Below are positions 11,753 to 24,736 of a stretch of DNA of 64,000 nt, one piece after another. The stretch lies in the NCBI RefSeq assembly GCF_905171765.1, contig NC_053393.1:65379371-65443370 (forward strand), in the 5' to 3' direction. The translations under genes and the position numbers were made by a program. A model generated the notes under the pieces. It was not told the DNA's origin. It was given only the letters and a program-made list of their open reading frames with translations, and searched no databases. Within the stretch, counting starts at the first letter, position 1, and every line of letters begins with the position of its first letter. This DNA comes from Bufo bufo. Taxonomy: Eukaryota; Chordata; Amphibia; Anura; Bufonidae.

Positions 11753-13831
11753 TTAGTAGTAGGTTTTTGGAGGGCAGCAGGAGTATCAAAAGGAAACCCA
11801 CCACTACATGGGAGAACTTGCAAAGTCCATGACTATTTTGCTTTGGGCAGGATTCAACCTCAGTACCTTTAGTTCCATGGGTGTAGCTATAGGAGATGTC
11901 GAGGTAGCGGTTGCACCCAGAGACTTGTGCATGAGGGTTCTTTCATGAAAACACCAGTAATATACATGGCACATAATAGTTCAGGAATCCAATTAGCTCT
12001 CTGACTAGTCAAGCAGATGCTAAAAGCCCAACTGGTCCTGGAAAACTGGAATCTGTCCCATATTTGTCTTGAAATTTCTGATTTGGGCAAAAATAAGCTA
12101 TAATGGATTAAAGGAGCATAATCTAACTTTACAACCATTTTTTCCTTTGGAGTCACATAGTAAATGCAAGTGATGCTTTAACGAAGGCGTGTTGGATTTG
12201 GCTCTCACCCAAGAAGAAGGGGGAATAAACAGTAAGTGCAAGACAGGGTCCTAAACTCTGAATATTAATGGAAGGGTTGATGACCATCAGCTACTGAAAT
12301 GTACTTTTTTTTCCCTCCCACCAAAATGTCTGTGTGTGTTTGCTGATGCCTGGCACAGAGCAGAGCCTTCGACAGAGAGACGACGCACAACACTTCCCCA
12401 TGCCTGGATGCACACAGGAGAGTTGCTTGTGGGGGGAAACAGCATCAAGGTCAGTCCTCACACAAGGTGAAGAAGCAAGGAATTTTAAAAGGATCTTCGT
12501 GCTTGCACAGCTTAAAGAGAAATATCCAAGTGGGCTCAGCGTACCAGAAACCCTCCTGATGCCGTTTACATGACCACTGGGGCAGGCACAAACCATTAGC
12601 TGCCAATTTAACAAGGATTGTGTTCTGTTCTTCATTCCGGCCACACAGTTTCTCAAAACAAAGTTTACTCAAGACAGCGAGATGTCGAGAGGCCTTTCAA
12701 CCGTTGCTTCATCAAATGCATACAATATGAGGAGTTTTGCAGAGAAAGGCATGGTGAGCTATAAAAAGTACACGATCACCAACTCATATCCCAGGGGTTA
12801 GACAAGCTGTCTTGGTGCTCAAGGCAGTGGCTTCAGAATGCTTATCTCAAGTAAGCAAGATGGGACTAGTTTAGTTTAATTATCTCTTACCAACCCCACT
12901 CCTATCTCCCGGTCACTATCATGGATGTGTTGTAGGGTCTTCTCTCCTGGCGCCATCCCATCTAACCCCTGCCTACTCTGCCTCACCCTCGGCATGCCCC
13001 TGTCCTAGTCACAACAGTAGTTTTGGACTGGGCAACTGTTAGAAGTATTGTCCAGAGTGGTTATGTTCAGGGCAGTTTCGGGCCTCCTCAAACCAGCTAG
13101 ATGTTGGATGATATGGTCCAAAACCTAAAGACGAACTCTACACCGGTTGGTTGTTGAGAAGGTGTTTCAACTGTTCTCATATTGAACCAGTTTCTGTGAT
13201 GATTATAGGTAATATGATCCTCACGCGGTTGGCTGCTAAGACCCCGCCACCATCAGCCGATTTTGCCAGAGCTAATCATTTCTCCTACAGTGGCCACTAG
13301 AGGGGAAATGCAGTACTACATGGGAGCCTGGCTGTCCATGTAATGCCTTGATTGTTCAAGTTAAGCCACTGCTTGTTGGTGACTCTACAACCTGGCTCAA
13401 TGACAGGTGGTCAAAAAGGAGATGCCCCTAAATCACATCCAATGACCCCTTGTAAAAAGGATATTCTCTTCTGATGGATTTGCCATCACTTTAAGATTGT
13501 GGGAGGCTGACCTCGGGGACCCCTACTGGTCCTGACAATGAAGGGGCCAGCAGCACAGTATTTACGGAAGGCCACCATTCCAGATGGCTGTAGTTCCCCG
13601 GACAGCTGGGTGACTAGGATGCTGCCATGCAGGTATAGACTGGGGGTCCCCAATACTGGGGCTAGAGTCTAACAAAACAAAACCTGTCCCCTATTGTAAA
13701 GCACAAGGTCTTACAGGCACTTGTCTGACTACCAGGTTAATTGCGGTAATTCCAGTATAATCCCAGAAAGTAAAAACAATTTTCCTAGTAGAGATAAGAC
13801 TGCTTCATAAATCTGAGTCCTCTCAGTTTTA

Positions 13832-14077
<246 letters not shown>

Positions 14078-14228
14078 TCAAAAAAAAGAAAAAAAAGAAA
14101 ACGAAATTGTTTTGCTTAGATTCTGAACAGCAAATATACATTTAAAGGAAAAGTCCTGCACACCGGCGACTGGAGTCTGCAAACCAGCAGTGGCAAGAGA
14201 GCAGAGAAGGGGGCGAGTGTAACATCAT

Positions 14229-15393
14229 TTAAAGGGAATGTGCCCCCAAAAATCCCGTTATCTGCCAGTTAAAATCATATGCCAACACAACTCATATACC
14301 ATTTTTTCTAATCTGTTTATTTTTTCTGATTACAGATTTTTTTTTTTATTCTTTTTCCTGAACATGATTATGGGGGCGGCCATCTTGCCTGAGCTGTTTT
14401 TAACAGCATTTAAATAGCATTATGAAAAATGCTTTAGGGCAGACCCCATGGGCCATAGACACAATGGTCAGGAGGGGATCTCACTGACTTCTATGGGAGA
14501 GTTTTCTAGGCATGCTCTGTGACCTGTGCAGAGGTCAGGAGGGAGCTGATAAGCTGTGATATCACCTATTGTGAATGGTGGATCTGGTCTTATCTATACA
14601 CAGAGGTGATATCATTACTGGCAGGATTAGAATGACAGATACGCAGATAACTGCAGTAAAGTAATCTGTGCAGGGCTAGACGTGGTTCCTATTATAAAGC
14701 CTAGTGGCCAGTGTGAAAACTGCAGGATTTTATGGTGTTTGATTAAAGAGGACCTTTCATCAGTTTAGCCCGACTAATTATGGTCTTTCCTTATAGAGTG
14801 GCCCCCACTGATGCCATGGCACTTTTTTTTTCTTTTTTTCCCCAAAGATCCCCCGTTCGTCCGCTGTTTGCCGCGTTGATTTCATAGCCTTATATTATAA
14901 TGAGCCGACTCGGTTATACTAGGCGGAGACTCGCAGTTTCGCTGGGGGCGGTTCTCTTCTCCCTGGCTGTGAGTGCATCCAATCAGAGCGCACCGCTCTT
15001 AGCCAGGGAGGAGCTCATTCTCCCTAAGAGCAGTGCGCTCTGATTGGAGGCGCTCACAGCCAGTGAGAAGAGAACCGCCCCCAGCGAAACTCTGAGTCTC
15101 CGCCTAGAATAACCGGGTCGGCTCATTATAATATTATAATAGATAATATAGGGCGCCGAAATCAACACGGCCAACAGGGGACGAACGGGGGGGTCTTTGG
15201 AAATAAAGTGCCATGGCATCAGTGGGGGCCGCCCTATAAGGCAAGACCATAATTAGACTGGGGCTAAACTGATGAAAGGTCCTCTTTAAATATAGATATT
15301 GACATGAAGAATTAAGAAATCAAATTATTTTTTTTTAACCATAAAAACATGATTTAAACAATATGTCATTTTCTGATGACACATTCCCTTTAA
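14229..15393. mobile_element. TTAA-flanked MITE, outer element
   Basis: TTAA at 14229-14232 and 15390-15393. Termini AGGGAATGTGCCCCC and complement of ...ACACATTCCCT. A second, more decayed relative is at about 32600-33285 (shared 'cctgaacat(g/a)attat' and 'gcggccat' blocks). Split by 14743-15289. Confidence 0.7.
14743..15289. mobile_element. Nested TTAA-flanked palindromic MITE
   Basis: Ends AGAGGACCTTTCATCAGTTT and its complement, TTAA on both sides. The arms remain paired almost to the centre ('gccatggcactt' with 'aagtgccatggc', 'gggggcggttctcttct' with 'agaagagaaccgccccc'). Confidence 0.8.
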
Positions 15394-15420
15394 GGCTATT
15401 GGAGGGCTTGTTCGAGATTC

Positions 15421-15886
15421 TTAAAGGGGTTGTCTCACTTCCGTAAGTGGCATTTATCATGTAGAGAAAGTTAATACAAGGCACTTACTAACGTACTGTG
15501 ATTGTCCATATTGCTTCCTTTCCTGGTTGGATTCATTTTTCCATCACATTATACACTGATTGTTTCCATGGTTACGACCACCCTGTAATCCACCAGCGGT
15601 GGTTGTGCTTGCACACTATAGGAAAAAGTGCTGGCCTATTTAGTGGCCAGGACCGTGGCAGCGCACATAGGCTACTGCTTTTTCCTGTAGTGTGCATGCA
15701 TGACCACCACTGATGGATTGCAGGGCGGTCGTAACCCCTGGACACAAGCAGTGTATAATGTGATGGAAAAATGAATCCTGCCAGCAAAGGAGGCAATATG
15801 GACAATCACAATACATTAGTAAGTGCCTTGTATTAACTTTCTCTACATGATAAATGCCATTTGCTGAAGTGAGACAACCCCTTTAA
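15421..15886. mobile_element. TTAA-flanked near-palindromic MITE
   Basis: TTAA at 15421 and 15883. AGGGGTTGTCTCACTTC opposes GAAGTGAGACAACCCCT; 'tgtagagaaagttaatacaa' pairs with 'ttgtattaactttctctaca'; the central arms 'ccaccagcggtggtt' and 'aaccaccactg' are also similar. Confidence 0.8.
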
Positions 15887-16039
15887 TCCTCGGAGAAAAC
15901 CACTTTAAGGCATCCATTTTGGAGGAGGAGCTAATATAAAGTCACTGGAGCGATGACACCATGTATAATTATCTGAATATAGAGCAGGCGCCCTCCTGAT
16001 GAGGCATCTTAACACTAGAAGACAGAATAGTCACGGTAC

Positions 16040-16158
16040 CTGATGACAGTACTGAGACTTTGCTACAGCGACCAGCAGCTTCAGGATTGGCTGGGATTGG
16101 GAGACCAGCGGTGTCACAGCATGGATGACGGCGGTAAACTTTGTTGGCGATTTTACAC
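16040..16158 (-). CDS. ext1: ext1 exon 6 (start of GT64 domain)
   Basis: The exon is 119 bp. It completes the split glycine codon and then encodes [20 protein letters not shown] followed by [19 protein letters not shown]. The acceptor is ...tgtttcag and the donor gtaccgtg. It corresponds to human residues about 473-512 and includes the first beta strand of the GT64 fold (FTAVIHA). This exon shows the most substitutions from the remembered human sequence: V-K-S-P-T for L-K-P-P-S, and H for A near the end. That fits a linker-edge region under weaker constraint. Confidence 0.96.
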
Positions 16159-17337
<1,179 letters not shown>

Positions 17338-17679
17338 TCAGCAGTTAGCCACGAATCGCAATCAAGACATCTTGAACGGAGAGGCCACGGACTTTGCTTT
17401 TGCCTATTCAGTCCGTCAGACTGCTGAATAACTGGAAACGGAGATCTCGCTCTCTGTGTGGACTCTGGATTACTGGACATGTGCCGATCCAGCATTACTC
17501 CTGACCGGCGAATTATGGAAACGTGAAGTCGCATAGATCTGTTTCCGGTAATTTAGTGAAACAAATCTACACAGTTCCCTGACTGGACAGTCGCTGCGGC
17601 ACTGGTTGGCAAAAAATCACATCATTATCATATAGACCGTAGGCTTTCAGACTGATGCCTAGAAATCCTGATCGACTAA

Positions 17680-17890
17680 GGCAACGTTCACATCTGAGTT
17701 AGGAGCTTTTGTCGCAGATGCGGTCATATTTGACGGCATAAACAGCCACTCAAAGAGCGCTATTATGTCTGTCAAAACAATGGGCACAATGGGGACTCGA
17801 CACACACCATTATCTGCAGGATCTGTCTGGTGCTGGACCCATCACACGACCGTTATAAACAGAAGCCATGACACAGATGTGAACTGAGCC
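17680..17890. mobile_element. Harbinger-like MITE
   Basis: GGCAACGTTCACATCTG after TAA, and CAGATGTGAACTGAGCC before TTAA. Confidence 0.65.
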
Positions 17891-18716
17891 TTAACCCCTT
17901 TGGGACACAGCCTTATTTCACCTTAGTGATGTATACTTCACCTTTACTTATTTATGTAAGTTTTACAAATAACAGCTTTTTAAAAAATAAAATGATGTTT
18001 TAGAGTCTCCATATTCTGAGCCATATATTTTTTTATTTTTTGGGCGATTGTCTTAGGTAGGGGCTAATTTTTTGCGGGATGAGGTGACTGTTAGATTGCT
18101 ACTATTTTGGTGGGCAAACGCCTTTTTGGATCGCTTGCTGTTGTACTTTTTGTGATGTAAGGTGACAAAAAATGGTTTATTTAGCACACTTTTTATTTTT
18201 TACGGTGTTCATCTGAGGGGTTAGGTCATGTGATATGTTTATAGAGCCGGTCGATACGGACGCGGCGATACCCAATATGTATAGTTTCCCCCCCCAATTT
18301 TTTACCAATTTTATTTTTACTTTATTTGGGGAAAATGACGTTTTGGTTTATTTTTTACTTGAAACTTTAATTTTTTGGGGGGGAAAACTTTCTTTTTTTT
18401 TGTCCCACTTTGGGACTTGAACTTTTGGGGGTCTAATCCCTTTACAATGCATTCTAATACTTCTGTTTTGGAATGCATTGGCTGTACGAGTAATACAGTG
18501 AGTATTACTCATACAGCTTCTGGCCTGTGAGATCCCGCGCATTTAGCCAAGGTGCCTGCTCAATGATTTGAGCAGGAACCCTGTTCCGATCACCGCCCGC
18601 CGGGCAGCGGTGATCGGAAATACACATGACGTACCGGTACGTCATGTGTCCTTAAGTACCAGGACAACATGCCGTACCGGTAAATCAGGTGTCCTGAAGA
18701 GGTTAAAGGGAAACGG
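17891..18716. mobile_element. TTAA-flanked element with GC-rich palindromic end
   Basis: TTAACCCCTTTGGGACACAG at the left and CTGAAGAGGTTAA at the right. The right part carries 'cgatcaccgcccgccgggca' / 'gcggtgatcgg' and a perfect 28-bp palindrome at 18622-18649. It resembles a repeat I associate with frogs that ends in 'gtaccggtac' modules. Confidence 0.6.
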
Positions 18717-18859
18717 TCATCATGAAAATTAATTGTAAACTAAAGGCAGCATGTTATAGAGCCGAGCAGATTGATATATAGTTCTATGGGAAAAGGTTCA
18801 GTATAACAAATTTCATTCATTTAAATCCCTCTTCATTCTGGGCTTTGTAGTCAAGAAGG

Positions 18860-19866
18860 CGGTCGTATCAGTGACTGACAGCCTTCCCTCAATGAGGAGG
18901 AAGTCCTATCAGTGACTGACAGCCTTCCATCTATGAGGAGGCGGTCCTATCAGTGACTGACAGCCTTCCATCTATGAGGAGGCGGTCCTATCAGTGACTG
19001 ACAGCCTTCCCTCTATGAGGAGGAGGTCCTATCAGTGATTGACAGCCTTCCCTCAATGAGGAGGAAGTCCTATCAGTGACTGACAGCCTTCCATCTATGA
19101 GGAGGCGGTCCTATCGGTGACTGACAGCCTTCCCTCTATGAGGAGGAGGTCCTATCGGTGATTGACAGCCTTCCCTCTATGAGGAGGCGGTCCTATGAGT
19201 GATTGACAGCCTTCCCTCTATGAGGAGGCGGTCCTATCAGTGACTGACAGCCTTCCCTCTATGAGGAGGCGGTCCTATCGGTGATTGACAGCCTTCCCTC
19301 TATGAGGAGGAGGTCCTATCAGTGACTGACAGCCTTCCCTCTATGAGGAGGTGGTCCTGTCAGTGACTGACAGCCTTCCCTCTATGAGGAGGAAGTCCCG
19401 TCAGTGACTGACAGCCTTTCCTCTATGAGGAGGAGGTCCCATCAGTGATTGACAGCCTTCCCTCTATGAGGAGGAGGTCCTATCAGTGACTGACAGCCTT
19501 CCCTCTATGAGGAGGTGGTCCTGTCAGTGACTGACAGCCTTCCCTCTATGAGGAGGTGGTCCTGTCAGTGACTGACAGCCTTCCCTCTATGAGGAGGTGG
19601 TCCTATCAGTCATTGACAGCCTTCCCTCTATGAGGAGACAGTCCCATCAGTGACAGCCTTCCCTCTTTGAAGGGGCGGTCCTATCGGTGATTGACAGCCT
19701 TCCCTCTATGAGGAGGAGGTTCTATTAGTGATTGACAGCCTTCCCTCTTTGAGGAGGCGGTCTTATTAGTGATTGACATCCTTCCCTCTATGAGGAGGCG
19801 GTCCTATCGGTTATTGACAGCCTTCCCTCTATGAGGAGGAGGTCCTATCAGTGACTGACAGCTATT
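18860..19866 (+). repeat. 41-bp minisatellite, forward array (about 24 units)
   Basis: Unit containing GTGACTGACAGCCTTCCCTC, then TATGAGGAGGCGGTCCTATCA; starts at 18871, 18912 and 18953 confirm the 41-bp period. Units vary mainly at gtgActg/gtgAttg, gaggCgg/gaggAgg/gaggTgg and tatcAg/tatcGg. One unit near 19645-19660 is shortened. Confidence 0.95.
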
Positions 19867-19879
19867 CCAGTATACACAG

Positions 19880-20198
19880 TCATAGAGGGAAGGCTGTCAC
19901 TGATCGGACCTCCTCCTCATAGAGGGAAGGCTGTCAGTCACTGATAGGACCGCCTCCTCATAGAGGGAAGGCTGTCAATCACTGATAGGACCGCCTCCTC
20001 ATAGAGGGAAGGCTGTCAGTCACTGATAGGACCGTCTCCTCATAGAGGGAAGGCTGTCAGTCACTGATAGGACCGTCTCCTCATAGAGGGAAGGCTGTCA
20101 GTCACTGATAGGACCGCCTCCTCATAGAGGGAAGGCTGTCAGTCACTGATAGGACCGTCTCCTCATAGAGGGAAGGCTGTCAGTCACTGATGGGACCT
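19880..20198 (-). repeat. 41-bp minisatellite, reverse array (about 8 units)
   Basis: The same unit in reverse complement (AGAGGGAAGGCTGTCAGTCA). It begins about 15 bp after the forward array ends, so the two arrays can fold on each other. Separated from it by 'gctattccagtatacacag'. Confidence 0.95.
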
Positions 20199-21466
20199 TG
20201 TGAAAAATTGACCACTATTCTCATAACTTTTATTATCTGTGTATGTTTTATATCTGCAGTGTGATCCCATATTTGTTAATGCCATTCTGTGATTGTATGT
20301 GCCGTTCCATCTGGGCCTGCAGTTGGAATACGCATTACCCTTGGAGGAAATCAGTATCACCTGAATGTAAAAAAACTGGCCTTTTGCAAGTGGTAATGAA
20401 GGTGGTTCCTGGAAATACAGCCACTCGGAGTGCCTGGAACCTCACCCCGCAGGAGGCCAGAAGCTTTTCAAATACTGTGTCAGGGGATGAAGAAAATATC
20501 TCATAAGCAATAACTCATCTCTGATACAACTCGCGTATTAATAATTGTGATCATTGTATTCCGCATGATAGGGGCATCGTAGGGGGTCCAAACATCCCAT
20601 CCCTGATAGCCAGCATGCCCACATATCCAGTATCTCACCTTCTGGGACAACCACACCGGTCATGTGTGGTATCAAAACGATCAGCCGGATATAATGTACA
20701 TTATTGAAACATGTCGGGGCCTGAATATCCATTAGTGTGGATGGGAAGCCATGTTTTAATAATATTTCATGTCTGCCAGCTGAGTAAGAGAGCTGGAGCA
20801 TGCACAGGTAATGAGGGCCACCCCAGAAGGCTGGGACACAATAGGAGGGAGACTCCTCTCAGCTCCACCCTCTGCCGAATGGGGATAAAAAAGGAACTAT
20901 TGGGAACATTTTTTTGACACAATTTGGGGATCCGAACATTGGGTTGTGCTCCACTTTCCTCCTGTCCCCGGAAACCAGAAGGAACTCTGACCACACAATT
21001 CATTGAGCCTTTCTGCTTTGTATCCTTTTATTTTTATACTGCTTTGTTCACGTTTATGTACATCTTATTTCTTTTAACTTTTTGTTACCAAGTACTGTAC
21101 CTTTTTAGTACATTAAAGCACATCTTTAATGGTTTTGCCTTGTGCCCTGAACGAGCCCAGCACCGTCCATTTTTTTAAGTGTATGAGTGCGGTTTGCGTT
21201 ACCGTGTATTTGCTATATGTGTGGCCTGTGCCAATGTGGCCTGCTTGTGAGTGCGGCGCTGTGGGGTTTCTATGAGCCCTTAATTAATCGGTGTATCGAT
21301 TTAAATGTCATAGATGGTGGAAGCGTGTTGGGGTGCAGGAGTGTGGGTGTGATCGAGGCTTAATCTGAGGCCTGTGTGTAGAGGCGTGAGAGATTAAGTG
21401 CGTGAAATAGATCGACCCTTGGCAGTCGCACCCGGGTCACGTGACAGGGCGGTTCCCGTACATGAC
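20199..21466 (+). mobile_element. Unique insert in minisatellite array, possible solo LTR
   Basis: About 1.27 kb begins TGTGAAAAATTG and ends CCCGTACATGACA, so it can be read as TG...CA. It contains a TATA-like gggataaaaaagg (20881) and ATTAAA (about 21113) followed by a C/T-rich stretch, a layout resembling an LTR. No convincing 4-6 bp target duplication is visible, and no internal retroviral sequence is present. It could instead be non-LTR or cellular sequence. Confidence 0.35.
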
Positions 21467-21722
21467 ATCTCCTCCTCATAGAGGGAAGGCTGTCAGTCAC
21501 TGATAGGACCTCCTCCTCAGAGGGAAGGCTGTCAATCACTGATAGGACCGCCTCCTCATAGATGGAAGGCTGTCAGTCACTGATAGGACCTCCTCCTCAT
21601 AGAGGGAAGGCTGTCAGTCACTGATAGGACCTCCTCCTCATAGAGGGAAGGCTGTCAATCACCGATAGGACCGCCTCCTCATACAGAGAAGGATGTCAAT
21701 CACTGATAGGACCTCCTCCTGG
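21466..21722 (-). repeat. 41-bp minisatellite, reverse array continued (about 6 units)
   Basis: The reverse-orientation units resume in register after a 1.27-kb interruption, then pass directly into the right terminal inverted repeat at 'ggacttcaaagcccagaatg'. This suggests that both reverse blocks were once one array. Confidence 0.9.
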
Positions 21723-22322
21723 ACTTCAAAGCCCAGAATGAGCAGGAGAATGAAATACAAGTTACACTGAATCTTTTCCTATAAATGTATATATCAATCT
21801 GCTCAGCTCCTCTTGCCCTGTAACATGCTGCCTACAGATTACTTCGCATTTTCATGTTGACAGGTTCCCTTTAAAGTAGAGGAACACAGGATTCTCCACT
21901 GAGATGGTTGCCACAATTCCCTGTCAAAATCTGCAACAAATCCAAGGCAAAATTTGCTTGAGCATCATGCAGATTTTGCTGAGGATTTCACCTTCTGAAT
22001 TGCAAAGGTCAAAATTCGCAGCATAAATTGACATGCTGCCGGTTTACAAACCAGCTCCAGATTTTCTTTTCTGCAGGGCGAGGATGAGATTTTGTAAAAT
22101 CTCATCTACTTTGCTGGCACTGTAACTGCAATGGAAAATCCTCAGTGTATTCTTCACGTATGAACACACATTTACATTCAGGTTTCTAGAATGTATGGCG
22201 TAAAGAATAGTGCTAGAGTCTGCTAGTCTTACCATTGAAACCACCAAAAATAGGAGTCAAAAGTCACATCAGTCCTTAATGTTTATTCTAACATGAATTT
22301 TATCAAATGAGATTTTAAAATA

Positions 22323-22524
22323 TTAAAGGGGTTGTCCCGCCAGTAATATTGATGGCCTTTCCTCAGGACAGGTCATTGGTCAGGATCCGACTCTAAGCAC
22401 CCCGGCCGACCAGCTGTTTGAAGAGGAGGTGGCGCGGAGCCATGCTTCCTCTTCTACATTACACTACGCATCGTCTCGCTTACAGGTAGGCCATCAATAT
22501 GTACTGGCTGCACAACTCCTTTAA
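22323..22524. mobile_element. TTAA-flanked element, family A type core
   Basis: AGGGGTTGTCCCGCC after TTAA; contains 'ggccgaccagctgtttgaag'. Ends 'cacaactcct' before the shared TTAA at 22521-22524. Confidence 0.6.
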
Positions 22525-22702
22525 AGGGGTTATCCAAACTATAAAACATGCCCCCCAATACTCAGGCCTCTCATATAGATTATCCCTAGCTCCTGATATC
22601 TGCATGGCCGCCGCGCAGATCAAAACGAACCTCCGTAGGCGTAGCGTCACCCGCGATCTATACAAGGGGCCCAGGCATTGGGGGGCATGTTAACCCCTTT
22701 AA
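22521..22702. mobile_element. TTAA-flanked MITE chained to the previous one
   Basis: AGGGGTTATCCAAAC and the complementary end ...CATGTTAACCCCT; related to the element at 440-746. Uses the same TTAA as its neighbour on the left side. Confidence 0.65.
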
Positions 22703-24736
22703 GGGCTAACAAAATAAAAATACTAAAAATAAGGCAAAACAAACAAATAAATAAAAAACATAAAGAAAAAAAAATGTAAAGAAAAAAAAAAAAAGTAAAA
22801 AAAGTAAAAAAAGGGGAAAAACTAAAACAACTGAATTTGCCCAGAATAGGATACTTCTTTATATTGGACATAATATCGGTTTTTGGAAAAGAATGAGGGT
22901 AATAATTATAATCAGTGCAGACTGCTGTTAGTCAATAGCGTGATCAAATTGGTTTATCTATCTCCGAGATCAATGCTCTGCTGCTCTGAGACCTATGGCG
23001 TCGTATTTAAAGTAGCTTTTGAAATATCTATATTATATGCAAAAAGTCCCGCTTTCACCGCGCGGCCGGTGATGCCCTAAATCATTTACAGTACATTAAT
23101 ACGTCATTAAGTTGATAGAACGCCGCACAGTGCAGCCTGGGTATGCAGAACACATTAAAATAAGCCACATTAATACCCAGGTTTTCAACTCCAGATTTAC
23201 GGCCTTAAATAACAACAACGCAATGTACATTCTAACCTATGTCGCTTGGGCCTTGGTAATTAGCAGGGCCAAGTATAAATACTGTGCTGAAAAGCAATTT
23301 GTACAAATAATTAGTCTGCCTGGTATCTGGGTGCAGAGTTCACGACTCGATGGCAGAATTAACATGGCATGCCATCCGCGGTCAGCTGTCCTCGGCTCTT
23401 GTACCTCTCCCGCTCACCGACGAAACAAATCTGAAGGCCAAAGGCTCAAACTGAAAAATTCAATTCTCATTGATTGGCCGGGTGAAAAGGTAAATGGTGA
23501 GAGTCTATGAGCAAACGGGGAGAGAGAGGAGGGATACAGAAAGCAGAGATATGCATCACGTAGAACAGCTCGTGCCCAAGAGGTGACCTTTGTGATCGGC
23601 TCTCCGGGTGACCTCTCCGTTTATCTTCCCGTAATGGAGTGTGAATGATTTATTAACATGGTCTTAGGCAACAGAAACCACTGTAGTCATCTCTACATAA
23701 TGCAGGAATCTGGCACCGGTAATTAAACGCCTCTACTAGGAAATTTCCAGGAGATTTTACAGTGTGCCATATAATTTCGCCGACTGACAGACGAACCCTT
23801 TGCATCATGTCACCTTCTGTCCGACTTCTCCTTGCAAAATTGAGAACACTACTGTAGTGTTCCATCCTTCCCCTCGCACCTCCATGGTGGTCCTTCCTCT
23901 CCCTCTAACATCACTGCGAGTACCTCACAAATACCCAATGTTCCATAACACATACCATTGAGCGCAAGTGCTTTCGAAAATTTTATGTATCAGAAGGCGC
24001 CCTTCCTCCAGGACACACCTACTGGGCCTACAGGTAAATCTGGCCTCGGCATTCTCACCACACATACCAGCCCTCTAGGGATTGTCCAAGTTATTTCAAA
24101 ACTTGGCCAAAGGGAAGGAATGTGATAAGGTAACCAAAAGAAGCAGAACTTCCCTGTTAGACCTGGCTGCAGTGATGATGTGCCTGTATACCCATGTCAC
24201 CACCGCAGCCAATTACTGGCCTTAGTAATGTACAGCTTGAGTTCCGTGAATCTGCTGACTGGCTGCAACCAAGTACACGATGCCCGGAGAGCATCACTGA
24301 AGATGGTAAGTACTGGTAACAGGTTGGTTGGTTATTTTATCACATTTCTTCCCGTTAACCAAGTTTTTCATTACTTGAACAATACGTTTCAAAGGGGATA
24401 TCGAGAAATAATTATATTCTATGTAATGCCTGCAGCCTGCCTCCTGAAAAATTAGATTCATACTTACCGGCTCAACGCCGCTCTGGTCCCTGCACTGGCT
24501 GAATAAGGTCATCACATGCAGCCAATGACTGGCTTCAGCGACGATGTGCTGCTTGCGGCCACATCACCGCTGAAGCCAGTTATTGGTTGCAGTGGAGCAA
24601 GTGACAATGCCCATGCATGACCGGATGAAAACAGTGCGGGGAACAGAAGATGGTGATAGGGGAGGACTGGAGAAGCGTGAAAGTATGAATCTTGGGCATT
24701 ACACAAAATATAATTATTACTGTAAACCCCCTTTAA

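Larger units (their letters stand above)
18713..21874. mobile_element. Foldback-like element with minisatellite arms
   Basis: TTAA at 18713-18716 and 21871-21874 flank terminal inverted repeats of roughly 145 bp: left AGGGAAACGGTCATCATGAA, right the complement of ...TTCATGTTGACAGGTTCCCT. The repeats also share 'atatcaatctgctcagctc' and 'gcagcatgtta' blocks and end at 'attctgggctttg'. Inside, one large array of a 41-bp unit in one orientation meets arrays in the opposite orientation. Long inverted arms built from short tandem subrepeats are the hallmark of foldback elements. No transposase ORF is present. TTAA suggests mobilisation by a piggyBac-type enzyme, which is an inference. Confidence 0.7.

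Noticed and set aside
18860..20198. Regular 41-bp repeats resembling a CRISPR array
   Set aside because: Units are contiguous with no unique spacers, they occur in both orientations within inverted terminal repeats, and the genome is vertebrate. It is a minisatellite.
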